From Solibacillus sp. FSL R7-0682 (lineage in GTDB: Bacteria > Bacillota > Bacilli > Bacillales_A > Planococcaceae), in contig NZ_JBBOUI010000001.1 in NCBI RefSeq assembly GCF_038005985.1, positions 2,996,001 to 3,060,000 of the forward strand: 64,000 nt of DNA, given 5' to 3'. The notes under the pieces were generated by a model, which was not told the origin of the DNA, did not search any database, and saw only the letters and a program-made list of their open reading frames with translations. The first letter of the stretch is position 1, and each line of letters begins with the position of its first letter. Of this stretch, positions 54,735 through 63,227 are shown one piece after another. The translations under genes and the position numbers were made by a program.

Positions 54735-56417
54735 ATGGCATTTGATGGGTTATTTACACGTTCAATGAATAAAGAATTACAAGCTCTAACATCAGGACGT
54801 ATTACAAAAATATATCAACCAAACGCGCTGGAAGTTGTATTACAAATTCGCGCGAACGGTCAAAATTCGAAATTACTATTTTCCATCCACCCTTCTTATT
54901 CACGCGTACATATAACAGAGCAATCGATCGAAAATCCTGCGGATCCTCCAATGTTCTGTATGTTATTACGTAAACATATTGAAAGTGGATTTATAACAGC
55001 AATTACACAAGATGGCTTTGAACGTATGATTCAATTTGACATTGATAGTAAAAATGAAATTGGTGACGCAGTAAAAAGAAAAATCATCATTGAAATTATG
55101 GGGCGACATAGTAACTTACTATTAATTGATGCGGAAACGAATAAAATTATAGATAGCTTAAAGCATTTGCCTCCATCTGTTAATAGTTATCGTACGGTGT
55201 TACCTGGTCAAGAATATATAGCACCACCTAAGCAAGAGAAAATTTCTATGTCGAGCCTTTCCGATGACGAATTACGCCAGTTTTTCACAGAAGATATTTC
55301 ATTTAAAGATATCATTGATCAGTTTGCTGGCTTTTCACCATTGCATGCAAAAGAATTACTCTATCGTATTCAAGAGCAAGGTGCTGTTACTGCAAGCCGC
55401 CAATTATTAAATGAAATCGCAACAATCGATAAACCAACTTATGTAGAACTAGAAGGGAAATCCTATTTTTCTCCTACAGAATTAATGCATTTACAAGGAA
55501 CAAAAACGCATTACCATTCATTAGGACAGTTATTAGACCGCGTCTTTTTTGCACGGGCAGAACGGGATCGTGTGAAGCAACAAGCAGGCGATCTAGAACG
55601 CTGGCTTCAAAATGAATTAAATAAACTAAAATTAAAACAAAAGAAGCTCCAAAAGGATTTTGAACGGGCCCAAAACTTGGAGCAGTTCCAGCTTTTTGGC
55701 GAGCTATTAATGGCCAATTTATATAACTTCGCAAAAGGTGCCGATTACGTTGATGTGGAAAACTATTATAGTGAAAACGCTGAAGTCGTGCGTATTCCAG
55801 TTAGCCCACGTAAAACACCGATTGAAAATGCCCAAAGCTACTATACGAAATACAATAAGGCAAAAACAGCCCTCGTAATGATTGAAGAACAGCAGCAGAA
55901 AGCGCTTGAAGACATCCATTATTTAGAGATGCTTTCACAACAAGTACAACAGGCTTCTCCTTCAGATATTGAAGAGATTCGTGAGGAATTAGCTGAACAA
56001 GGGTTATTACGTTTGCGTCATGCAAAACGAAAGAAAAAACCGACAAAGCCTGAACCAGAAAAATATATTTCTTCAACAGGAACAGCAATATCTGTCGGAA
56101 AAAATAACAAGCAAAATGATTATTTAACCTTTAAAATTGGGAAGAGAAATGAAATTTGGTTACACACAAAGGACATTCCCGGATCACATGTTGTCATTCA
56201 TTCAGATACCCCAGATGAAACAACTTTAAAAGAGGCAGCTATATTAAGTGCATATTTTAGTAAAGCACGTGAATCATCGTCAGTACCTGTTGATTACACA
56301 GAAATTCGACATGTCAAAAAACCAAATGGATCAAAACCAGGATTCGTTATTTATTTCGAGCAAAAAACACTGTTCGTAACACCAGATGAAGCCGTTGTAA
56401 TGCAATTAAAAAAATAG
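54735..56417 (+). CDS. rqcH: ribosome-associated quality-control protein RqcH (YloA/FbpA, NFACT)
   Basis: Binds obstructed 50S subunits carrying peptidyl-tRNA and adds C-terminal alanine tails that mark stalled chains for degradation. The 560-residue protein has NFACT-N (MAFDGLFTRSM, HPSYSRVHITEQ, PPMFCMLLRKHIE), helix-hairpin-helix and coiled-coil regions (about 260-430). The C-terminal NFACT-R domain shows WLHTKDIPGSHVVIHSD. The catalytic DR motif of B. subtilis (D97-R98, as I recall) is here Glu96-Arg97 in GFERMIQFD. The start at MAFDGLF has AGAGG seven bases upstream; an ATG two codons earlier abuts that site. A terminator follows. Confidence 0.94.
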   Translation: MAFDGLFTRSMNKELQALTSGRITKIYQPNALEVVLQIRANGQNSKLLFSIHPSYSRVHITEQSIENPADPPMFCMLLRKHIESGFITAITQDGFERMIQFDIDSKNEIGDAVKRKIIIEIMGRHSNLLLIDAETNKIIDSLKHLPPSVNSYRTVLPGQEYIAPPKQEKISMSSLSDDELRQFFTEDISFKDIIDQFAGFSPLHAKELLYRIQEQGAVTASRQLLNEIATIDKPTYVELEGKSYFSPTELMHLQGTKTHYHSLGQLLDRVFFARAERDRVKQQAGDLERWLQNELNKLKLKQKKLQKDFERAQNLEQFQLFGELLMANLYNFAKGADYVDVENYYSENAEVVRIPVSPRKTPIENAQSYYTKYNKAKTALVMIEEQQQKALEDIHYLEMLSQQVQQASPSDIEEIREELAEQGLLRLRHAKRKKKPTKPEPEKYISSTGTAISVGKNNKQNDYLTFKIGKRNEIWLHTKDIPGSHVVIHSDTPDETTLKEAAILSAYFSKARESSSVPVDYTEIRHVKKPNGSKPGFVIYFEQKTLFVTPDEAVVMQLKK

Positions 56418-56419
56418 GT

Positions 56420-56459
56420 AAGAGCGGGAGCAGAAATTGTCTGCTCTCGCTCTTATTTT
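56420..56459. terminator. bidirectional terminator between rqcH and the CoA-transferase gene
   Basis: AAGAGCGGGAGCAGA (56420-56434) pairs with TCTGCTCTCGCTCTT (56440-56454), with T-rich sequence on both sides (TATTTTC on the plus strand; TATTTTTTT slightly further on the minus strand). It serves the convergent genes. Confidence 0.88.
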
Positions 56460-57958
56460 CACTTCATTGTTTTGTTATTTTTAAATTTCACATGCCATGA
56501 AAGCGCTTCCTCTAAATTGTGCGGTGTATGAGCATTACCAGTGACTTCAACTGCTTTGTTATAATAATCCCATAAAGCTTCCTTAAAGTCAGGGTGTACA
56601 CAGTTTTCGATAATCGCCTTTACGCGCTCTTTCGGTGCCTTACCTCGCAGGTCGGCAATTCCTTGCTCCGTTGCAATTACATCTACATCATGCTCAGTAT
56701 GGTCATGATGCGCAACCATTGGGACAATCGATGAAATATCGCCACCCTTTGCGTAGGACTTCGTTACAAAAATTCCTATGCGGGCATTTCGTGTGAAGTC
56801 ACCTGAGCCCCCTAGACCATTCATCATATGCGTACCTAATACATGCGTCGAATTCACATTGCCGTAAATATCTAGCTCAAGTGCCGTATTAATCGTAATA
56901 ATTCCTAATCGGCGAATGATTTCCGGATGATTTGAAATTTCCTGTGGGCGTAACACGAGTCGATCCTTATACTGCTCAATATTGCCGTATACTCGTTCCC
57001 CGCATTCCTCACTTAACGTTATTGAAGTTCCTGATGCAACCTTTACTTTATTCGCATCTAATAAATGGAATACCGCATCCTGTAGTACTTCCGAATAAAT
57101 TTCAAGCTCTTCAAATTCGGAATTTAAAAAGCCATTTAAAACCGCATTCGCTACTGAACCAACTCCTGATTGTAACGGTAATAAATTTTTCGGTAGGCGC
57201 CCTTCTTTGATTTCTTCTCGTAGAAACTCTAAAAGATGTTGAGCAATTTGCTCCGTCTCCTCATCTGGTTCTACAATTAATGATGGTGCATCTTTAATAG
57301 AAGAATGAACAATCCCTTTTATTTTGTTGACATCAACTGGAATCCCTATCGTACCAATTCTGTCTCCTGCCTGTAATAACGGGATCGGACCTCGTTCCCC
57401 TTGATTAGCTGGTATATAAATATCATGAATCCCCTCTAAATTCGGTTGCTCAGGGTTTAATTCGATAATAATTTCTTTTGCCATTTGAACAATTATTGGC
57501 GAGTTTCCAATAGAAGTAGTTGGAATAATTTGACCGTCTTCCGTAATTGCAGTTGCCTCAATTATAGCAAAATCAATAGGGCCAATAATACCTTGGCGAA
57601 TTAGCTCTGCATTATGGGATAAATGCATATCCGTATAAAGTACTACCCCTGTATTAATCGCTTTTCGCATAGCAGGATCACCTTGATATGGAGCACGTTT
57701 CCTTATGATACCAGCCTCTGCCATTAGTTGATCCACTTCAGGACCGAGTGAAGCACCTGTATACACATCCACTTGAAATTTCTCATTTTTTGCTTTTTCA
57801 ACAAGCGCTAATGGAATCGTTTTGGCATCTCCAGCACGTGTGAAGCCACTCATCCCTAACGTCATGCCATCTTTAATCCATGATGCCGCTGTTTCTGCTG
57901 ATACTATTTTGTCTTCTAACCCATTGTAACGAATGCGGGCATTTAAAACCGTATCCAC
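56459..57958 (-). CDS. succinyl-CoA:acetate CoA-transferase / acetyl-CoA hydrolase family protein
   Basis: Family I CoA-transferase, most like succinyl-CoA:acetate CoA-transferases (AarC/Cat1 type) also annotated as acetyl-CoA hydrolases. The 499-residue protein has MSGFTRAGDAKTIPLAL, VYTGASLGPEVD, ATAITEDGQIIPTTSIGNSP, and the likely catalytic Glu290 in EIYSEVLQDAV. Further blocks are GTHMMNGLGGSGDFTRNA and DVIATEQGIADLRGKAPKERV. The reaction would link acetate to succinate and succinyl-CoA pools; sucCD is elsewhere in the window. Exact substrates cannot be read from sequence. The start is GTG seven bases after GGAGG. A 19-bp palindrome lies 46 bases upstream. Confidence 0.85.
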   Translation of the reverse strand: MDTVLNARIRYNGLEDKIVSAETAASWIKDGMTLGMSGFTRAGDAKTIPLALVEKAKNEKFQVDVYTGASLGPEVDQLMAEAGIIRKRAPYQGDPAMRKAINTGVVLYTDMHLSHNAELIRQGIIGPIDFAIIEATAITEDGQIIPTTSIGNSPIIVQMAKEIIIELNPEQPNLEGIHDIYIPANQGERGPIPLLQAGDRIGTIGIPVDVNKIKGIVHSSIKDAPSLIVEPDEETEQIAQHLLEFLREEIKEGRLPKNLLPLQSGVGSVANAVLNGFLNSEFEELEIYSEVLQDAVFHLLDANKVKVASGTSITLSEECGERVYGNIEQYKDRLVLRPQEISNHPEIIRRLGIITINTALELDIYGNVNSTHVLGTHMMNGLGGSGDFTRNARIGIFVTKSYAKGGDISSIVPMVAHHDHTEHDVDVIATEQGIADLRGKAPKERVKAIIENCVHPDFKEALWDYYNKAVEVTGNAHTPHNLEEALSWHVKFKNNKTMK

Positions 57959-58003
57959 TATTTCTCCTCCTTTTAACTACGCTACTTATTGCTTATATAC
58001 TTT

Positions 58004-58022
58004 CCGTATAAATACTATACGG
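58004..58022. promoter_or_regulatory. candidate operator before the CoA-transferase gene
   Basis: CCGTATAAATACTATACGG is a 7-bp inverted repeat (CCGTATA/TATACGG) with a five-base centre, 46 bases upstream of the GTG. It is the size expected for a dimeric repressor site; the regulator is unknown. Confidence 0.4.
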
Positions 58023-58291
58023 GATAAGCCAATACTTATTTTCTCACTCAACAACTGTCAGAAAAAATGGTTATTCGGTTTGACTTTTTATTATTAGCTC
58101 AATAACTTTTATTCTATAAAACTGACAAGAATTCCTCCTTTATGTAGTTTTTTTATGCTTTATGTTATTGAGAAATTATTACATTTTTTATCTCATCCTA
58201 ATTTAAACAAAAAGGTCTAAGTCAAATGTTGGGGTAATGTCATAATGATCCATCAATCTGCACTACCTTTTTGTTTTTTCTAAACAAGTCC

Positions 58292-58426
58292 GTTGATTTC
58301 CATTACGGGCGGACGCTTTCCGCGGGCACGGCTCCAACTAACTACCAACGGGATGCGTCCCGTTGGTAGTGGATTTTCCGCACGTGCTGTTCCCGCAGGA
58401 GTCTGCCGCCTTCCATTCCAATCAAC
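58292..58426. repeat. GC-rich folded intergenic repeat (MITE-like)
   Basis: Outer arms GTTGATT/AATCAAC, inner arms GGCGG/CCGCC, then TCCGCGGG/CCCGCAGGA and GCAC/GTGC, surround a 13-bp central hairpin ACTACCAACGGGA/TCCCGTTGGTAGT. The parts GTTGATTTCC...GGCGGACGCTTTCCGCGGG and CCCGCAGGAGTC...AATCAAC recall a repeat I know from intergenic regions of many Bacillales genomes. It is much richer in GC than its surroundings. Nature (mobile element or structured RNA) is unresolved. Confidence 0.7.
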
Positions 58427-58474
58427 TCTCTGTTAACCAAGGTGTAGATACCCCAACAAATATTATAGAACCAA

Positions 58475-58517
58475 CAAAAAAGAAAATTCCCGACCTACAA
58501 ATGTAGATCGGGATTTT
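58475..58517 (-). terminator. rho-independent terminator of the opp operon
   Basis: AAAATCCCGA(T)CTACA pairs with TGTAG(G)TCGGGAATTTT on the minus strand, followed by TTTTTT, directly after the oppA stop. Confidence 0.9.
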
Positions 58518-58525
58518 AAAAAGAA

Positions 58526-60349
58526 TTATTTAATTGGATCTTCAGCTACAACCTCAACTTCATGCCATTCAGTTGTATTTGCCCAGTTAACACTGTAATT
58601 TTTGATACGTTTGTTAACAGGAATAATTTCTGTACGGAAGTAAATAGGTACAGTTGTTGCTTGCTCAAACATGTACTCTTCCCAAGCACGGAATGCAGCT
58701 ACACGATTTGCTGGATCAATCGCCTCTTTAGAGTCGATTGCAGCTAGTAAATCTTGTAACTCTGGTGTTACATAGCGGCTATAGTTAAATGCAGCAGCTT
58801 CTCCATATAAGCCCAGAGGAGATGGATTATCACCAGTACCCCACGCAGCTTGGAACATATCGATTTCTGGGTCATCCGCTTTTACTTTATCGTAGAAGCT
58901 GTTGAACTCGATTAAACGACCTGTTGTTAATTGTACATCTAAACCTACATCTTTCCAGTTTTGACGGTAGTACTCAATAATTGCTTCATCTGTATCAGTA
59001 CCTGACATAGCTGCAAAGTTAATTGAGAATTTTTCACCGTTTTTATCTTCACGGATACCATCACCATCAACGTCTTTATAACCAGCTTCATCTAATAACG
59101 CTTTTGCTTTTTCTGGATCATAATTGTAACCAGCTAAAGTTTTATCATGGAATGAAGAGAACGCTGGTGGAATTAAAGATGTTGCACGAGTACGTAAGCC
59201 TTGGTAGAAGCGCTCGCCTACTTGTTCAACGTCAATTGCGTAAGCTATTGCTTGACGTAATTTTTGGTCATTCATTTTTGCATCAGGATTTGTAACGTTT
59301 ACACCTTTAGTAGCATCCCATTTACCTACTTTGAAACCAATGTAAGTGTAAGCTTTTTCAGGACGTGCTAAAACAGTTAGGTTTTTTAAATCTTTTACAC
59401 CGTCATATTGTGTTGTTGGGTAAGTAGAAGTTAAGTCATATTGACCTGTACGTAATGCTTCACCAACAGAAGAGTTTGGAACAACTTGTAATACGATTTT
59501 TTCTAACTTCGGTACACCTTTCCAGTAGTGTTCGTTACGAACATATTGAATTGACTCACCGTCAACTAATTTGTCTAATTTGAAAGGACCTAATGTAATT
59601 GGGTTTTTACGAACTGGATCAGAACTAATTAAATCCTTTACTGGAATATCTTTCAACTGATGTTTTGGTGCAGCAGATCCCCATAAACCGTCACCACCAG
59701 AATAAATAGCTGGTGATACTTTTGTCATCGAAATTTCTACCGTTTTGTCATCGATTTTTTTAATACCTGAGATTGTATCAGCTGTACCTGCTTTGTATTC
59801 AGCAGCTCCGATGATGTTTTGGAAATCACCGTCATAACGGATACCTGTGTAATCTGGGTGACCAATAATCTCATATGAATAAATAATGTCGTCTGCAGTT
59901 AATGGCGTACCATCAGACCACTTTACGTCATGTTGAATTGTAATTTTTACTTTGTTATTGTCAGCATCTACATCTAATTTTGCGATACCTTCATCAGTGA
60001 TTAAAAAGTCACCGTCAACATCGAAAATTGAGTTAGACATGAAATCTAAAAGGTCAGCGTCATAACCATTTTCATATAACTCAGTAAGTAAAACACCTGA
60101 GAATGGAGAATCTGATGCTAAAGCGAATTTTAAAGTACCGCCTTCAATAGCGTCTCCATCGTTAGTTACTTCATCAGAAAGTGTTGGTGCTTCAGTAGTA
60201 GCCGCTCCACCTTCAGTTTTTGTTGTTTCTTCTGTACCTGGTTTTTCTCCAGTTGTTTCTGAAGAATTGTCTTCATCCTCGCTACATGCAGCAAGAACTA
60301 GCATGATTGCGAATACAGTAGAAAGTAATAACCAATACTTTTTCTTCAT
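58526..60349 (-). CDS. oppA: oligopeptide ABC transporter substrate-binding lipoprotein
   Basis: Extracellular solute-binding protein (family 5) that captures peptides for the OppBCDF importer. The 607-residue protein has a lipoprotein signal (hydrophobic 6-20, lipobox LAAC with Cys22). A Ser/Thr/Glu/Gly-rich tether runs to about residue 60, then the mature domain: VKWSDGTPLTADDIIYSYE, NPITLGPFKLDKLVDGESIQYVRNEHYW and LRQAIAYAIDVEQV. It is the last gene of the operon, after oppC, where a high-copy binding protein is often placed, and ends at a terminator. Whether it prefers oligopeptides, dipeptides or other ligands is not visible. Confidence 0.9.
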   Translation of the reverse strand: MKKKYWLLLSTVFAIMLVLAACSEDEDNSSETTGEKPGTEETTKTEGGAATTEAPTLSDEVTNDGDAIEGGTLKFALASDSPFSGVLLTELYENGYDADLLDFMSNSIFDVDGDFLITDEGIAKLDVDADNNKVKITIQHDVKWSDGTPLTADDIIYSYEIIGHPDYTGIRYDGDFQNIIGAAEYKAGTADTISGIKKIDDKTVEISMTKVSPAIYSGGDGLWGSAAPKHQLKDIPVKDLISSDPVRKNPITLGPFKLDKLVDGESIQYVRNEHYWKGVPKLEKIVLQVVPNSSVGEALRTGQYDLTSTYPTTQYDGVKDLKNLTVLARPEKAYTYIGFKVGKWDATKGVNVTNPDAKMNDQKLRQAIAYAIDVEQVGERFYQGLRTRATSLIPPAFSSFHDKTLAGYNYDPEKAKALLDEAGYKDVDGDGIREDKNGEKFSINFAAMSGTDTDEAIIEYYRQNWKDVGLDVQLTTGRLIEFNSFYDKVKADDPEIDMFQAAWGTGDNPSPLGLYGEAAAFNYSRYVTPELQDLLAAIDSKEAIDPANRVAAFRAWEEYMFEQATTVPIYFRTEIIPVNKRIKNYSVNWANTTEWHEVEVVAEDPIK

Positions 60350-60363
60350 TGTATTTCCTCCCT

Positions 60364-61278
60364 TTATCCTAATCGTTGTTTTGCGTCAGCCGCACGTCGT
60401 AACGCTTGACCAACGTAATTTATACCAAGCATCATAATTAAAATAAATAATGATGCGGGTAACCATACCCACCATTTACTCGATAAAATAATCGGGTTCA
60501 TGGCATAACTTACTAATGTCCCTAAACTTGGTGTTGACGGTGGTAAACCAAATCCTAAGAAAGATAATCCTGTTTCAATACCAACGTTACCTGCAAAGCT
60601 TAATGTAACCTCAACAATTAACAGTGAACTTAAGTTTGGTAATAACCCTTTAAACATAATTGCGAAATCGCTTGTCCCCATCGTTTTGGATGCACTAATA
60701 TAATCTCGCCGTGCTTCAGACAGCGCTTTTGAACGCACAAGTCTGGCCGTCCCCATCCATTGGAATGCTGCAATAATTAAAATCAATTCCGTCATCCCAT
60801 ATTTCGGTACAATCGTTACAACTACAATGATAATCATTAAAGTTGGTAATGTAATGAAGAAGTCGATAATTCGCATAAAGAAATTATCAATAAATCCACC
60901 GTAATACCCCATAACAATCCCTAGTGCAATACCGACTCCATTGGCAATTAACGTAATGGCTATTGCAATTAAAATAGAGTTTTTTGCACCGATTACTAAT
61001 TGACCTAACATATCTCGGCCAGCTTCATCAGCACCTAATATATAACCTCGAACACCTGGTTCGGTAAAGCGCTCTAATAATTGGATTTTCATAACTTGTG
61101 CTTCGTCAATGACAAAGTATGCTAAAATCATAACCGTTAACATTAATGCGACGATGCCAAACACCGAGAACAAGGCTAATTTATCTTTTTTAAACTCTCG
61201 CCAAACTACTTGAAGTCCAGTTGGTGGAGAGCTTTGAGATTCTAACTTTTCTACTGTTTGCTTATCTTTGTTATCCAT
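60364..61278 (-). CDS. oppC: oligopeptide ABC transporter permease OppC
   Basis: Inner-membrane permease subunit. The 304-residue protein has a soluble N-terminus, a first transmembrane helix (FSVFGIVALMLTVMILAYFV, about 38-57), a conserved periplasmic loop (HxLGTDxxGRD-type GYILGADEAGRDMLGQLVIGAKNS) and a further five helices. The cytoplasmic EAA loop is in ALSEARRDYISASKTMG. The start at MDNKDKQ has GAGAGGTG nine bases upstream; a GTG four codons earlier sits in that site. It pairs with OppB, 37 bases upstream. Confidence 0.93.
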   Translation of the reverse strand: MDNKDKQTVEKLESQSSPPTGLQVVWREFKKDKLALFSVFGIVALMLTVMILAYFVIDEAQVMKIQLLERFTEPGVRGYILGADEAGRDMLGQLVIGAKNSILIAIAITLIANGVGIALGIVMGYYGGFIDNFFMRIIDFFITLPTLMIIIVVVTIVPKYGMTELILIIAAFQWMGTARLVRSKALSEARRDYISASKTMGTSDFAIMFKGLLPNLSSLLIVEVTLSFAGNVGIETGLSFLGFGLPPSTPSLGTLVSYAMNPIILSSKWWVWLPASLFILIMMLGINYVGQALRRAADAKQRLG

Positions 61279-61315
61279 AATTAAAATCACCTCTCCTTAG
61301 TCATTATTAAATTTC

Positions 61316-62278
61316 TTAGTCTATACGAATACGTGGATCGACAATACTTAATATAATGTCGGACAATAGACTACCTAATAATGCTAAGAAGCCATAAAGC
61401 ATAACTAATGCTGTGATAACACTGTAGTCACGACTTAAAACCGAATCGATAAATAGCTTACCCATCCCCTGATATCCGAAAACAGTTTCAATAAAGATAG
61501 ATCCTCCAAGAAGGCCAGTAATTGTAAATCCTAAAAAGGCTGCAATTGGTAATAAAGAGTTACGGAAAATATGGCGTGAATAAACCTTTTTCATCGGAAT
61601 CCCTTTACTACGTGCTGTTTTTACATAGTCCATCGTTTTTGCATCGATAATTTCAGTACGTAAATATTGAATAATCCCAGTAGTACCTAATATTGCATAT
61701 GTTATCGCTGGTAATAGTAAATGATGGAACATACTCCAATAGTACTCCCATGTCCCTTTATCAAGTGTTATATCAACTGTACCACTTGTTGGGAACCACA
61801 TTAATCGGTATCCGAATATGAATACGAATATTAATGCTAATACGAATGTAGGTATTGCATAAGAGATAAAGCTATAAAGAGCAATTGTTTTATCGGCAAT
61901 CGATTCTTGATAACGACCTGCAATGACCCCTAACGGTATAGCTATTGCATACACTAAAATAACACTCAGTAATGATAAAAGAAGCGTGTTCATACCACGG
62001 TCTCCAATAATATCTGCTACTGGTTTTTTAAATGTGTAACTTTGACCAAAGTCACCTTGCGCAGCATTCGCAATCCAATTGTAGTACTGTACATACCAAG
62101 GATCATTTAAGCCTGCTTTTTCACGTAATTCTTCAATAACTGATGGATCAGTTTCTGGTGTAATTAACCCTGTAAACGGATCTCCTGGCATTTGCTTCGC
62201 TAAAATGAAAATGAGAAGACTTAAAATAAACAATTGCGGAATCATTATTAAGAATCGACGAATGATTGTTTTCCACAT
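61316..62278 (-). CDS. oppB: oligopeptide ABC transporter permease OppB
   Basis: Inner-membrane permease subunit. The 320-residue protein starts MWKTIIRRFLIMIPQLFILSLLIFILAKQMPGDPF, the typical OppB/DppB first helix and loop. It then has GLNDPWYVQYYNW, the gate region GDFGQSYTFKKPV and later helices, with the EAA loop MDYVKTARSKGIPMKKVY. AAGGAGGG precedes the ATG by eight bases; the longer in-frame ATG is within oppF. It starts two bases after the oppF stop. Confidence 0.94.
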   Translation of the reverse strand: MWKTIIRRFLIMIPQLFILSLLIFILAKQMPGDPFTGLITPETDPSVIEELREKAGLNDPWYVQYYNWIANAAQGDFGQSYTFKKPVADIIGDRGMNTLLLSLLSVILVYAIAIPLGVIAGRYQESIADKTIALYSFISYAIPTFVLALIFVFIFGYRLMWFPTSGTVDITLDKGTWEYYWSMFHHLLLPAITYAILGTTGIIQYLRTEIIDAKTMDYVKTARSKGIPMKKVYSRHIFRNSLLPIAAFLGFTITGLLGGSIFIETVFGYQGMGKLFIDSVLSRDYSVITALVMLYGFLALLGSLLSDIILSIVDPRIRID

Positions 62279-62279
62279 A

Positions 62280-63227
62280 TTATAGTCCCTCCTTTTCTGT
62301 CTCAGACATGGCAACTTTATGCGTTTCTGAAATTGATTTTAAAGGATAAACTTTACCTTCTTTATCATAATACTTATGCTGTTCTTCACGATATGTTGCT
62401 TCAACTTTTTGACGAACGATTTTACGTTCCATACGTGTTTCCGGCTCAATATCGGGAATAGCTGATAGTAAACGATTTGTATAAATATGTTGTGGATTAC
62501 TGTAAATATCGCCACGTTTACCTGTTTCAACAAATCTACCTTTATACATAATAGAGATGTGGTCACACATATGACGAACAACCCCTAAGTCATGCGAGAT
62601 GAATAAATAACTAATTCCGTATTGTTCTTGAATTTCCTTCATAAAGTTTAATACTTGCGCTTGTACAGATAAATCAAGCGCAGATACAGGTTCATCAGCA
62701 ATAATCATTTTAGGATTACATGCAACTGCGCGTGCAATACCTAAACGTTGTTTTTGTCCACCTGAAAATTCGTGTGGATATTTTAGTAAGACGTCTTCAC
62801 TCATCCCGACAATCGCAAGCAATTCATTTATACGCTTACGCTCTTCCTGTGGGGACAACCGCATAAAATTACGAATTGGCTCTGCTAAAATATCGAGTAC
62901 ACGCTTACGTGGATTCATACTAGAGTGTGAATCTTGGAAAATCATTTGAATATCACGATTGTATGCTGAATCTCGATTACGGCTTTGATTTGTTACGTCT
63001 TTACCTTCATAAATAATCTTTCCAGACGTAATTTTCTCTAACCCAATGATTGCTTTACCTGTCGTTGATTTCCCTGAACCTGATTCCCCTACTAAACCGT
63101 AAGTTTTTCCTTTTTCAAATTCCATTGTGACACCATCTACAGCGTACACGTGGTCCACTACTTTATTTAAGAAACCACCTCGGATAGGATAGTGAACTTT
63201 TAAATCTTGTACTTGCAAGAAACTCAT
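62280..63227 (-). CDS. oppF: oligopeptide ABC transporter ATP-binding protein OppF
   Basis: Cytoplasmic ATPase of the peptide importer. The 315-residue protein has Walker A GLVGESGSGKSTTGKAI (about 46-62), the Q-loop IQMIFQDSHSSMNPRKRV, the signature FSGGQKQRLGIARAVACNP, Walker B MIIADEPVSALDLS and the His switch FISHDLGVV. A C-terminal oligopeptide-transporter extension follows (YSNPQHIYTNRLLSAIPDIEP). It overlaps oppD by four bases (ATGA). Confidence 0.95.
   Translation of the reverse strand: MSFLQVQDLKVHYPIRGGFLNKVVDHVYAVDGVTMEFEKGKTYGLVGESGSGKSTTGKAIIGLEKITSGKIIYEGKDVTNQSRNRDSAYNRDIQMIFQDSHSSMNPRKRVLDILAEPIRNFMRLSPQEERKRINELLAIVGMSEDVLLKYPHEFSGGQKQRLGIARAVACNPKMIIADEPVSALDLSVQAQVLNFMKEIQEQYGISYLFISHDLGVVRHMCDHISIMYKGRFVETGKRGDIYSNPQHIYTNRLLSAIPDIEPETRMERKIVRQKVEATYREEQHKYYDKEGKVYPLKSISETHKVAMSETEKEGL

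Larger units (their letters stand above)
57959..58474. other. AT-rich gap with palindrome and GC-rich folded repeat
   Basis: No protein gene seen. It contains a 19-bp palindrome near the CoA-transferase gene (58004-58022) and a GC-rich repeat element (58292-58426). The oppA terminator follows on its right. I found no clear sigma-A promoter for the CoA-transferase gene, although many AT-rich hexamers are present. Confidence 0.6.

Noticed and set aside
57959-58003. Sigma-54 type promoter for the CoA-transferase gene
   Set aside because: A TTGGCTT is present nearby, but no GC/TTGCA element follows at the required spacing.
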